Origin: CAXXFQ01 sp963674475
GTDB lineage: Bacteria > Planctomycetota > Planctomycetia > Pirellulales > Thermoguttaceae
Reading direction: 5' to 3'
Assembly (NCBI GenBank): GCA_963674475.2
Contig: CAXXFQ010000024.1
Location: 124,001-188,000, forward strand
Length of the DNA: 64,000 nucleotides
The translations under genes and the position numbers were made by a program. Below, in pieces: positions 39,953 through 48,342 of this stretch (its first letter is position 1; each line of letters begins with the position of its first letter). The notes under the pieces are model-generated. The model was not told the origin of the DNA. It ran no database searches and was given only the letters and a program-made list of their open reading frames with translations.

Positions 39953-40039
39953 CTCCACGTGCGCGCCGGCATTGCATATCGAAGGCATGGGTTTTGCGCG
40001 ATATGCGGCGCAAATGCAGGCGCGCCGTGGAGCTTTTTT
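39953..40039 (+). terminator. Large hairpin terminator between convergent genes
   Basis: A long imperfect stem pairs CTCCACG (39953-39959) with CGTGGAG (40026-40032) and continues inward through GCGCGCC/GGCGCGC and CATATCG/CGATATG. Six T follow on the + strand. It ends 17 bp before the stop of the converging gene, so it may serve both directions. Confidence 0.65.
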
Positions 40040-40056
40040 CTTCGCTGAAAGCGTAA

Positions 40057-41208
40057 TCATGGCAACGGGGTCAGTTCGTATCCCGCTTCTTTCGTTCGCC
40101 GGTAGTACTGGCGATAGGCCTCGTACGCCTCGCGCTGCCCAGGCCGGACGTCGTTGGGCACGGGACGTGGATTCATGAACGGATAGTAGCCCCAATTGAC
40201 GAGATGGTCGGCGTATTGGGCCGCCAGATAGAGCTTTTGTTCGAGCCAAGGCATCGGGGTGAACTCCCACGGGACGATTCCCGCTTTCGGTTCTTTGTTC
40301 CCCCGTTTTTCAAGCTCGAGATATTCCGGCCAGTCGCGGACCTTGGCCTGTCCCGTTTCGACATTGATCCAGAACGCCGCCCCCGCTTCCCGACAGGCAC
40401 GCGCGACCGCGGCGAAAAAAGGCTCGCGTTCCTCGAGAGTCAGAAACGATAGGTGTTCGCCCGAGTCTTGCAGCATGAGGATGTCGATCCCGGTCTCTTG
40501 CAAGGTCGTTTTCCACCAGGCGGCGTACGCTTCCGGCGTCAAATAAGGAAAGCCCCGATACGATTCCTTGTCCAACAAAAAGAAGGGGGAAATGGTTACC
40601 ACAGTTGCCGGCGCGACTTCGTGACACTCCCGGACAATCCCTTTCCAGGCGGCACGCCAGAAGGTCGAGCGGGTTTTTTCGTCCGGGGCTAACGGGTTGA
40701 TCTCGTGGTTGAGGTACCAGCCCCAGAGCGACCGATGCTTGCCGTAACGTCGGTGGAAGCGGCGGATGAATTCCCGATTTTTGTCGATCATCTCCTCGGC
40801 CGTGGTTTTGCCCTGCCAACCGGCCTTCGGCAGATCGACGATCACCCGCATCCCCTTTTCGTCCGCGATCTCGAAAACCATTTCCAAAGTGTCATGGGGA
40901 GTGCCTTGTTTTTCCGCTTCGACGGCCTTTTGCAACAATTGAGGCGAGTTGAAAATCCAGAGTAGGTCGAAGCCGACCTCCCGTTGAAGCTCGATTTCTT
41001 CGGCAAATCGTTCTTTGGTCCATTGATCGTGTTCCGGGTGGGCGATCCACCACAGGGTGCCTCGCATCAGCGGAGCCTTCCGAAGTTTTTTCTTGGAAAC
41101 GACGTCCGGCGACGCGGCTTGGGCGACGTTCATCAAGAGAAAAAACGTGGCGAGAAGGGACGTAAGATACCAAGCGGGTTTGTTGAGGTGGTGAGGGTTT
41201 GGGGACAT
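40057..41208 (-). CDS. Exported DUF4434-like glycosidase candidate
   Basis: The 383-residue product has a signal peptide (WYLTSLLATFFLLMNVAQA, about residues 12-30) and a TIM-barrel-like body. Features typical of the glycosyl-hydrolase-like DUF4434 group are LWWIAHPEHD near the N-terminus, an LWGWYLNHEINPL segment with a Glu, and DILMLQDSG near residue 235. Candidate catalytic acids are the Glu of HEIN and the Glu of INVETGQ. The ATG at 41208 is chosen because the signal peptide starts there; the open frame runs 36 codons further into a family 1 repeat. It is probably a periplasmic sugar-processing enzyme; the substrate is unknown. Confidence 0.75.
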   Translation of the reverse strand: MSPNPHHLNKPAWYLTSLLATFFLLMNVAQAASPDVVSKKKLRKAPLMRGTLWWIAHPEHDQWTKERFAEEIELQREVGFDLLWIFNSPQLLQKAVEAEKQGTPHDTLEMVFEIADEKGMRVIVDLPKAGWQGKTTAEEMIDKNREFIRRFHRRYGKHRSLWGWYLNHEINPLAPDEKTRSTFWRAAWKGIVRECHEVAPATVVTISPFFLLDKESYRGFPYLTPEAYAAWWKTTLQETGIDILMLQDSGEHLSFLTLEEREPFFAAVARACREAGAAFWINVETGQAKVRDWPEYLELEKRGNKEPKAGIVPWEFTPMPWLEQKLYLAAQYADHLVNWGYYPFMNPRPVPNDVRPGQREAYEAYRQYYRRTKEAGYELTPLP

Positions 41209-41243
41209 GGTATCTTGCTGCCGGTGGTGGAAGAAAAAAAGAA

Positions 41244-41370
41244 AAGGAGTGACGGCTTTGCCGTCACCGGTATTTATGAAATGAGAGGGGACATTTTGAA
41301 AATTGTCCCCTCTCATGCTCTCCCCTTAAAAACTTTTTGGACCAGGATTGCTTTGCAATCCCTCTTTTTT
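41244..41370 (+). repeat. Structured dispersed repeat, family 1, copy C
   Basis: The best-preserved copy: GTGACGG...CCGTCAC hairpin, then a near-perfect 36-bp palindrome from ATGAGAGGGGACATTT, then TAAAAACTTTTTGGA, then a third hairpin (GGATTGCTTTGCAATCC) and a T-rich end. It lies between two - strand genes. Confidence 0.85.
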
Positions 41371-41377
41371 AGTTTTT

Positions 41378-43315
41378 CTACTTTTTGGTTTGGTTCAGGA
41401 TGATTGTTGCTTTGTTGATCAACTCCTGACTGGGCTTGGCGTCGAGCACCTTTTGCATCGCCTCGGCAACCGCGGCTGGGGCGGTCGGGGCGATCTTCTC
41501 GCCGATCGTCGTCGCCGTCGTGGCGGCTTGGGCTTTCAGTGCGGGAACGGACAAGTATTCGACCGCTTTGGCCAACGCTTCGGGCGATTGGATTCGGCTC
41601 ATTGCGTCGAGCGTCAGGTTCTTTTCCTCGTCCCGTTCGGCCAGTTTCATCGCTTCACCGGCCATTGCGAGCTTTTGCTCCTTGGGCAGTCCCAATTGGC
41701 GGAAGATACGGATGTAACCGCGAAGGCATCGGACGCGATACTTCTTGCTCTTGGAGTTTTTGGCGATGTTAAGCAAAACGGGCGCGACGTCCGGGCTGAA
41801 CCACTTGCCCAGCACCTGAGTCGCGGCATCTTGGATCGCGTCGTTGTCGCTCATTGCCGCGTCGCCGGCCAATTCAAGGGCCTTCGTGCCACCGACGGTT
41901 CCGATTAAGTTCAACAGAAAAACTTGTTCGTCGACCGAGGCGTCTTTCATGATCGAGGCCAGCTTTTCGCAGCAGGCGTCTTTGGGCATCCGCTTGCAGG
42001 CCGTCAGGAAGGCCGTTTGGGCCGGTTTGACGACGTCGCCGGTGGCGAACGAGAACTTGGCCAAAACCGGCAGGTCGTCGAGCGAACAGGTCTCGCCCAG
42101 CGCGGTGATCGCGGCCAGTTGGAAGGCCGGTCGTTGGTCGGCGGTCGCCTTAAGCAGTTCGGGGGTCGCGGCGGCGATGCGTCGGGCTCCGGCCAATTCA
42201 ATGGCGACTAAGCGGGCGTTCCCCTTGGCTTGCCCCAGCTCTTGAAGGATCGCCTGGTCGACGGCTTTCCCCTTCAGCGCGACCAAAGTCTGACGGGCAG
42301 CGGCTCCGATGGTCGGAGAGTCCCCCGTGGCAGCAGCGAAAAGGGCCGGAACGCTTGAGGCGTCGTCCAACGTTCGAAGCGCGGTCAGGGCGGCAATTTG
42401 AATGTTGCCGGTACCGTTTTTCGCCCGGTCGATCAGCAACGCGAGCACTTCGTTGCCACCCCGGTCGCCCAGGACGGACAAGAGGTGGGCTTGCTTTTCG
42501 GCCGAAAGTTTCGGAAGCACTTCGAGCAGGGCTTTCGTCATGGCGTCGCCGGGGATCATTCGGGCCGTTTCCAGGCCAACTTTATAGAGCCCCACTTGGT
42601 CGCTTTGGAGTTGGGCCAGGACGAGGTCTTTCCCTTCGGCTCCACGTGTTAGGATCACGCCACGCGTCGCGGCGATGACCGAACGCGAGGGCAGATCGGC
42701 CGCCGTACGAACCGTGTCATAAAGATCGATCGCGGCCGCTTTATTGCCCGCCTTGTTGAGTTCTTCGGCACAGGCCAAGCAGGAATCGGCCAGGGCGGCT
42801 TTTTGATCGGCCGGGGCCGAAGCCAGGGCCGTTTTCAAAAGTGCGGTCGCTTCGGGGGTACCGATTTGACCCAGCGCCGCGGCGGCAGCTGCGACGAGTT
42901 GCGGGTTGTCCTTCTTCAAGAACGATCCCAACAGTTCGATCGCTCCGGTGTCTTTTCGGAATCCCAACGAGTTGATGCAACCGATTTGCAGCAGACCATC
43001 GAGCTTTTCGGCCGCGTCTCGCAAAACGGCATCGACCGACGGATCGGGGATCGGCTCCAGAGCGAACCGAGCGTAGTGGCTCATCTTCGCATCGCCCAAA
43101 AAACCGGCCAACGTCGGGACCGCTTCTTTGGTGCCGATCGTGGCCAGACGCTTGCAGGCCAAGACCTTTTGGAAATACGGCGCGTCCGATTTCAGGACGG
43201 CCACCTGTTTGGCCGTTTCGCCCTGATCGCTTGCCTGGGCGGTTGAAAGTAAACCGACCGAAACGATCGACGCCAATAGCGCGATCGAGAGTATACGGGG
43301 TCGTATAGTTGTCAT
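41378..43315 (-). CDS. Exported HEAT-repeat protein
   Basis: The 645-residue product has a signal peptide (ILSIALLASIVSVGLLSTAQA, cleaved near residue 28). The rest is a long solenoid of HEAT-like helical pairs rich in Ala, with units such as GQIGTPEATALLKTAL and LKTALASAPADQKAALADSC. Such solenoids act as binding scaffolds, here in the periplasm. No catalytic motif is present. Proteins of this kind are common beside oxidoreductases and sugar-processing genes in Planctomycetota, from memory. The start ATG at 43315 is unambiguous. The downstream - strand gene is the DUF4434-like protein, with repeat copy C between. Confidence 0.85.
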   Translation of the reverse strand: MTTIRPRILSIALLASIVSVGLLSTAQASDQGETAKQVAVLKSDAPYFQKVLACKRLATIGTKEAVPTLAGFLGDAKMSHYARFALEPIPDPSVDAVLRDAAEKLDGLLQIGCINSLGFRKDTGAIELLGSFLKKDNPQLVAAAAAALGQIGTPEATALLKTALASAPADQKAALADSCLACAEELNKAGNKAAAIDLYDTVRTAADLPSRSVIAATRGVILTRGAEGKDLVLAQLQSDQVGLYKVGLETARMIPGDAMTKALLEVLPKLSAEKQAHLLSVLGDRGGNEVLALLIDRAKNGTGNIQIAALTALRTLDDASSVPALFAAATGDSPTIGAAARQTLVALKGKAVDQAILQELGQAKGNARLVAIELAGARRIAAATPELLKATADQRPAFQLAAITALGETCSLDDLPVLAKFSFATGDVVKPAQTAFLTACKRMPKDACCEKLASIMKDASVDEQVFLLNLIGTVGGTKALELAGDAAMSDNDAIQDAATQVLGKWFSPDVAPVLLNIAKNSKSKKYRVRCLRGYIRIFRQLGLPKEQKLAMAGEAMKLAERDEEKNLTLDAMSRIQSPEALAKAVEYLSVPALKAQAATTATTIGEKIAPTAPAAVAEAMQKVLDAKPSQELINKATIILNQTKK

Positions 43316-43402
43316 GGTTATGAGTTCCTCGAATATTTTTCTTGGAAGTGGATATGGTTTAGTGAAATATTGAATTCGAATTTAACCGTATTCTTGTGGT
43401 CG

Positions 43403-43478
43403 ATACTAGCGACCAACGGGAGCGGGTTTTTTCGCTGGTGCGGGAGCACCAACTGGTTGCGGCTCCAAAAAACCTTCC
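43403..43478 (+). repeat. Structured dispersed repeat, family 2, copy 3
   Basis: This copy has ACTAGCGACCAACGGGAGCG, then the hairpin GGTGCGGGAGCACC, then a diverged end (TTGCGGCTCC). It lies upstream of the HEAT-repeat gene, in the region that must hold its promoter. Confidence 0.8.
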
Positions 43479-43519
43479 ATTTTTTTTAACACAGGTCCGT
43501 TTCCATCTGATCAGCCGCG

Positions 43520-43592
43520 TACTAGCGACCAACGGGAGCGGGTATAGTCCTGGGTGCGGGAGCACCAGTCCGGCCGCGGCTCCTAGCCGCTA
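43520..43592 (+). repeat. Structured dispersed repeat, family 2, copy 4
   Basis: The full-length copy has the core ACTAGCGACCAACGGGAGCG, hairpin GGTGCGGGAGCACC, and a second hairpin GCGGCTCCTAGCCGC. Its right end touches the stop codon of the Gfo/Idh gene (stop at 43590-43592), so it could terminate that transcript. Confidence 0.8.
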
Positions 43593-44867
43593 AATACGCC
43601 AGGGTTCTCGCATGGCGCGGGTTCGCATTCGGTTGGCTTCTTCGTCGCCGAGGAACTCTTCCTTGACCGGGTCCCATTGGACTTTCCGACCGAGCTGCCA
43701 GCAGATATAGGCGGCGTGGCAGACGATGTGGGAGCGTCCGGCGACGTCGCCGTTGGCCTTGGTCACGCCGCGAGTCTTGACGCAATTGAGGAACTCGCGC
43801 AAGTGGGCCTGCGGGGCGGTGCCGGCGACGGGGAAGTTTTGGATCTCGCCGCGGAGCGAATCGGGCCCGACTTCCATCCGGCCGCTGTCACCCGTCTCGA
43901 CCCAGCCTTCTTCGCCTTCGTAGCGAACGCTGCAAGTCCCGAGGCCCAACCAGCCGGTGTCACGCATAATCAGCTCGACCCCGTTGGCGTATTTCGAGTG
44001 GATATGGTTTCCGACCGGCGTGAATTCGACCGGGCCGGTGTCGTCGGCCTGGTTGGCCCACTGGCACTGGTCGACGGTATGGGAACCCCATTCGAGGATG
44101 CCGCCGCCGTGGAAATCGAAGTACCCTCGCCAACGGCTGTTGACGTATTCGCTGTTGTAAGGACGCCACGGGCAGGGGCCCAACCATCGGTCCCAGTCGC
44201 AGATTTCCTTCGCCGGTTCCGGTTGGCCCGGAAGCCAAGCTTGGGTCGTGCCGGGGGCCAACGTGTTGGCGATGACCCGTTTGAGTTTGCCGAGCTTGCC
44301 GGAGTGGACCAGATCGATCGCCAGTTGGAAGTTGGGGATGTTTCGTCGTTGCGTCCCGGCCTGATAGACCCGACCGTAACGTCGCATCGTGTTGGCAAGC
44401 GCCTGGCTCTCGGCGATCGTGGTCGAACACGGCTTTTCGCTATAGACGTCTTTGCCCGCCTTGGCCGCGAGGACCGAAGCCATCGTGTGCCAGCGGTCGC
44501 CGGTGGCGATCAGCAACGCGTCGATGTCGTCACGGGCGTAGATGTCGAACATGTCGGAGTAGAGGACGCAATCCTTGTTGCCATAATGCTTGTCGACCTG
44601 CGCCTTGACCGCTTCACGGCGATTTTTTTGGAGGTCACAGTCGGCGACGAATTGGACATCCGGTTCGACCAGAAGGCAGTTCAGATCATATCGACCTCGG
44701 CTGCCCAGTCCGAGTCCGCCCATCGTGATCCGTTCGCTCGGGGCGACGGCCAGGTCTTTGCCCATCGCGTTGCCGGGGATAAATTGTGGGACGACCGCAG
44801 CGGCGGCCAATCCGGCGGTCGTCTTCAAGAAGGACCGTCGCGAGACGGGTGAAGTGGTTTTCTTCAT
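43590..44867 (-). CDS. Gfo/Idh/MocA oxidoreductase with twin-arginine signal (copy 1)
   Basis: A nucleotide-dependent sugar or inositol dehydrogenase-like protein, 425 residues. The twin-arginine leader SRRSFLKTTAG shows export in folded form. The Rossmann start is ERITMGGLGLGSRGRYD. The EKP motif (YSEKPCSTTIAESQALA) near residue 142 gives the conserved lysine-proline pair. The C-terminal domain has the expected beta-sheet pattern (GGGILEWGSHTVDQC). The ATG at 44867 has AAGGA 9 bases upstream on the - strand. It is the last gene of a row of three. The substrate cannot be told. Confidence 0.92.
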   Translation of the reverse strand: MKKTTSPVSRRSFLKTTAGLAAAAVVPQFIPGNAMGKDLAVAPSERITMGGLGLGSRGRYDLNCLLVEPDVQFVADCDLQKNRREAVKAQVDKHYGNKDCVLYSDMFDIYARDDIDALLIATGDRWHTMASVLAAKAGKDVYSEKPCSTTIAESQALANTMRRYGRVYQAGTQRRNIPNFQLAIDLVHSGKLGKLKRVIANTLAPGTTQAWLPGQPEPAKEICDWDRWLGPCPWRPYNSEYVNSRWRGYFDFHGGGILEWGSHTVDQCQWANQADDTGPVEFTPVGNHIHSKYANGVELIMRDTGWLGLGTCSVRYEGEEGWVETGDSGRMEVGPDSLRGEIQNFPVAGTAPQAHLREFLNCVKTRGVTKANGDVAGRSHIVCHAAYICWQLGRKVQWDPVKEEFLGDEEANRMRTRAMREPWRI

Positions 44868-45018
44868 GGTCGAGATCCTTTGAAAGGGGTTTCCTCTTGC
44901 TCTTCTGGGGGTGCTGATCCAGTGGAAGAACTTGAGAGGGTGGGAACGGTTATGGTTATTGAAGTTTTTTGAATCGCGAAATCTATTTCTGAATTCCGCA
45001 AGGTAAGCCGAGGCGGAA

Positions 45019-46329
45019 TTAGCCGAGGGTCCACGGTTTGCGATAGTCGTAGTGCAACAGGGCGTTGGCCTCGTCGCAATTGGTGAATCGTTCGTTTTGG
45101 GCATCCCACTCGAGCCGTTTGCCGACGGCCAACGAGATATTGGCCAGCAGGCTGAAGCTGGTCGAGCGGTGTCCGGTCTCGATGTCGACGATCGGTTTCT
45201 CTCGCGATTTGATGCAGTCGAGGAAGTTGCGAACATGGGAGTAGGTCATATCGAATTCGCCCGGCTTTCCATTGATCTTGACCGCTTCGGCCCGCGGCGT
45301 GCGATCTTGGAACTGACCGCCGCGTTCCGGTTCGACTTCGTAGCCGTTGGTGGTGCAGTACAGGGTCCCTTGTGTGCCGCGAAGTTCGATCTCGCCCTTG
45401 GGCAACGCCTGGTTGCCGCTGGCCTCGTATTGACCAAAGACGGCCAGTCGCCCCGATTCGAACTCGAAAACCGCTTGGGCCGTGTCGGGGATGGTTCGGT
45501 CGTCATCAACGGCGAAGTTGCCGCCCATCGCGCAGATCGATTTTGGCGCCGTCTCGTCGGTCAGCCAGCGGATGACGTCGAGGTAATGGACGCCCCAGTT
45601 GCCCATCTGCGATGAGTACAGGTTGTGCCAGCGGAACTTGTACGGCGCGATGTTCGCTTGATACGGTCGCGCCGGACGCGGTCCGAGCCACATGTCCCAG
45701 TCGAGATCGGCCGGCGCGTCGGACGGCTGGGTGTGGCCGATGCCGTTGGGATACATGTTGCTCAACCGGAACGCTCGCGAGAGGGTCACCTTGCCGAGCT
45801 TGTCGGTCTTCATGTACTCGACCGCTTGTTGGTAGTACGGGGACGAACGGCGTTGGAGACCGACCTGAACGACCCGATTGTTGCGCCGGGCCGCTTCGAC
45901 CATCTTGCGGCCTTCGACCACGGTGACCGAAAGCGGTTTTTCGACGTAGACGTCTTTGCCCGCGTCACAGGCGGCGACCGCTTGCAGGGCGTGCCAGTGG
46001 TCGGGCGTGGCGATGACGATCGCGTCGAGATCTTTTCGATCCAACAGCTTGCGAAAATCGCCGTAGGTGTCGGCCTTGCCGCCGCAGACCTTTTGGTTCG
46101 CCTCGGCTAACTTCGATTTTGAAACGTCGCACAACGCGACGATCTCTTGGTCGGCATTTTTTTGGAATTTCGCAAGGACCTGAAGGCCCCGACCGCCGAC
46201 GCCGATCGCACCGACGCGGATCTTTTCGTTGGCCCCATAGACTTGATTGGCACGGACGGCCGAAAGGCCCAACGCCGCGGTGGCGGCCGTCGCTTTGGTA
46301 AACGTTCGTCGAGTGATGCGGGTATTCAT
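45019..46329 (-). CDS. Gfo/Idh/MocA oxidoreductase with twin-arginine signal (copy 2)
   Basis: The 436-residue product has leader TRRTFTKATAATAALGL, a Rossmann motif IRVGAIGVGGRGLQV, the family motif VYVEKPLSVTVVEGRKM, and a HYLDVIRWL segment where a catalytic His is expected. It is closer to copy 3 than to copy 1: both share DHWHA, GPRP.RPYQANI and an ending of HYxYRxPWxLG. The ATG at 46329 starts the leader; the longer open frame is not supported. The gene lies 151 bp from copy 1 and 68 bp from copy 3. A role in sugar oxidation or epimerisation outside the cytoplasm is inferred. Confidence 0.92.
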   Translation of the reverse strand: MNTRITRRTFTKATAATAALGLSAVRANQVYGANEKIRVGAIGVGGRGLQVLAKFQKNADQEIVALCDVSKSKLAEANQKVCGGKADTYGDFRKLLDRKDLDAIVIATPDHWHALQAVAACDAGKDVYVEKPLSVTVVEGRKMVEAARRNNRVVQVGLQRRSSPYYQQAVEYMKTDKLGKVTLSRAFRLSNMYPNGIGHTQPSDAPADLDWDMWLGPRPARPYQANIAPYKFRWHNLYSSQMGNWGVHYLDVIRWLTDETAPKSICAMGGNFAVDDDRTIPDTAQAVFEFESGRLAVFGQYEASGNQALPKGEIELRGTQGTLYCTTNGYEVEPERGGQFQDRTPRAEAVKINGKPGEFDMTYSHVRNFLDCIKSREKPIVDIETGHRSTSFSLLANISLAVGKRLEWDAQNERFTNCDEANALLHYDYRKPWTLG

Positions 46330-46397
46330 GGGTATCTCGTTTTTTATTGGAGTGAATTTTTTGTCGGGAGGAAAGATTCGCACTTGGGAAACACCGA

Positions 46398-47690
46398 TTA
46401 GCCGAGCTTCCACGGCTGGCGGTATTGGTAGTGCAACAGATCGTTGGCTTTTTGGGAGTTGGTAAAACGCTCTTTCTCGCCGTCCCACTGGAGCAACTCG
46501 CCGGTTTCCAACGAGATGTTGGCCAGATTGCTGAAGGTCGTCGAACGGTGACCGACTTCAATGTCGCAGTTGGGCAGTTCGCGCGATTTCACGCAGTCGA
46601 GGAAGTTGCGTGTGTGTTCGGCCGTGATGCTGAGATTGCCCCCCTTGGCTTTGATCTTTTGGGCTTCCATACGCGGCTCGGGGCTTTGGAACTGGCCGCC
46701 CCGTTCGGGCACGATTTCATAAAAGCTATCGTTGGCGTAGAGCGTTCCCTTGGTGCCGCGAATCTCGAAATACCCGGCGCGGGGAAGGGTTCGATTGCCG
46801 TTGCTTTCGTAAACGCCGACCGTCAACAAACAACCCGACGGCAGAACGAAGTTGGCGTGTAATGTGTCGGGGATCGTTCGGTCGTCCTCGACGGCGTAGT
46901 TGCCGCCCATCGCACAGACCGACTGCGGCGCTTCATCGGCGGAGATCCATCGGCAGAGGTCGATGAAGTGGACGCCGTTATTGGCGATTTGCGAACAGAA
47001 TAATTTCCACCAGCGGAACTTGTACGGTTCGATGTTCGCCTGATAAGGTCGCTCGGGACGCGGTCCCAACCACGTGTTCCAGTCCAGGTCGGCTGGCGGC
47101 TCGGTAACCGGGGCCTTGCCGATTCCCTTGGGGAACATGTTGCTGCGATGGTAGCAACGCATCGCGGTGACTTCGCCGATCGTGCCTTCCTGAACCAACT
47201 GGGCGATTCCAGCGTAATGGGGCGAGCTGCGTCGGTGAAGGCCGACCGTAACGATCTGTTGGTTGCGTCGAGCCGCTTCGACCATCTTGCGTCCTTCGAA
47301 GACGGTGGCCGAGACCGGCTTTTCGCAATAGACGTCTTTGCCGGCGTTGCACGCGTCGATCGTATGGATGGCGTGCCAGTGGTCGGGCGTGGCGACGATC
47401 ACGGCGTCGATATCCTTGCGGTCGAGCATCTTGCGGAAATCGTCGTAGGTGTCGATCTTCCCGCCGAGCCGTTTTTTGGTTTTCTCGGTGTGCGACTTGC
47501 GAACGTCACACAGCGCGACGACCTCTTGGTCCGGGTGGACGCGAAAGGCGTTAATGACCTGGTTACCCCGGTTCGCCGTGCCGATGACGCCGATACGGAC
47601 GCGATCGTTGGCGCCGAGAACCTTTTGGTTTTGGTTTTGGCTAGCGGTTTCGGCAGTACCGGTAGAGTGCGAAGTCTGAGAGGCCGTCAT
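46398..47690 (-). CDS. Gfo/Idh/MocA oxidoreductase lacking a twin-arginine signal (copy 3)
   Basis: The 430-residue product is a close relative of copy 2 (VRIGVIGTANRGNQV, then VYCEKPVSATVFEGRKM and HFIDLCRWI). The first 28 residues are Ser/Thr/Gln-rich and have no paired arginines or hydrophobic core, unlike the other two copies. The protein is therefore predicted to stay in the cytoplasm, or the true start is missed; no in-frame leader was seen upstream. It is the first gene of the three-gene row. If co-transcribed, the row would make one cytoplasmic and two exported enzymes. Confidence 0.9.
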   Translation of the reverse strand: MTASQTSHSTGTAETASQNQNQKVLGANDRVRIGVIGTANRGNQVINAFRVHPDQEVVALCDVRKSHTEKTKKRLGGKIDTYDDFRKMLDRKDIDAVIVATPDHWHAIHTIDACNAGKDVYCEKPVSATVFEGRKMVEAARRNQQIVTVGLHRRSSPHYAGIAQLVQEGTIGEVTAMRCYHRSNMFPKGIGKAPVTEPPADLDWNTWLGPRPERPYQANIEPYKFRWWKLFCSQIANNGVHFIDLCRWISADEAPQSVCAMGGNYAVEDDRTIPDTLHANFVLPSGCLLTVGVYESNGNRTLPRAGYFEIRGTKGTLYANDSFYEIVPERGGQFQSPEPRMEAQKIKAKGGNLSITAEHTRNFLDCVKSRELPNCDIEVGHRSTTFSNLANISLETGELLQWDGEKERFTNSQKANDLLHYQYRQPWKLG

Positions 47691-48342
47691 GGTGTGTCTC
47701 CAATCGTTGGCTTGCTTATGATGGACGCTCTTCAACCGCTTGGGAGAAGAACGAAGGGTATTGGTGTTTGCTTGGAAAATGACCCGGCCAGTCAACCTAT
47801 TTGGCCCTTTTTCCGGCCTTTCGTTGGTCGGCCTCGGTTCATTAGCTGTGCAAACGTCAATAGGCAGGATAAACGCTTTCTGTAAAATCTAATGATAAGC
47901 GGAATCAGGTCGCCGATCAACCATTTGCGCCTGCCTTGTTTTCAAAAGAAACGGCCGTAAAATGAGGGCTTTCCTTGAAGAAGGCCGGTTTTCTCAATCG
48001 AATGGATCAGGCGAAAAATCGCATCTTGCTGCTAGAGTGCGGCAGATGGGGTAAATGGGGTAGGTTCACCCCTTGGTTGTGACGTTATGTCGCAAGGGGT
48101 TTTGTCTATTTATTGAAAAGTCGGCTTGTTGACGAAGGAAAATAAAGCCGAATCGTTTGCTTGCCCTCTCGTTCGATTCGTTTTGGGGCCTTTCCTACCC
48201 CCCTGATTTGTCGAGACGGTTAGTGAGATTGGCCACTGGTACCGATTCTCGAGACATCTTCCTAAAATAAGGAAAGCCAACCGGTAGCCGCGGCCGATTC
48301 CCCACAATATTTATATATTTTTCCTTGATTGAAAAAAATCTT
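47691..48342. other. Divergent spacer between oxidoreductase row and dxr
   Basis: This 652-bp stretch has no supported gene. It must hold the promoters of both the oxidoreductase row and dxr. The last 40 bp before dxr are very AT-rich (ACAATATTTATATATTTTTC), which fits a promoter. A weak + strand hairpin, ACCCCTTG (48068-48075) against CAAGGGGT (48093-48100) with a few T after it, may be a terminator. Confidence 0.45.

Noticed and set aside
43403..43592. Two spaced direct repeats as a minimal CRISPR array
   Set aside because: Only two repeats, about 70 bp long and imperfect, with the same element elsewhere in inverted pairs. This does not fit a CRISPR array.
44868..45236. N-terminal extension of the first Gfo/Idh protein by 123 residues
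   Set aside because: The extension is a Ser/Arg/Pro-rich shadow of the neighbouring gene's end. The twin-arginine leader and ribosome site fix the start at 44867.
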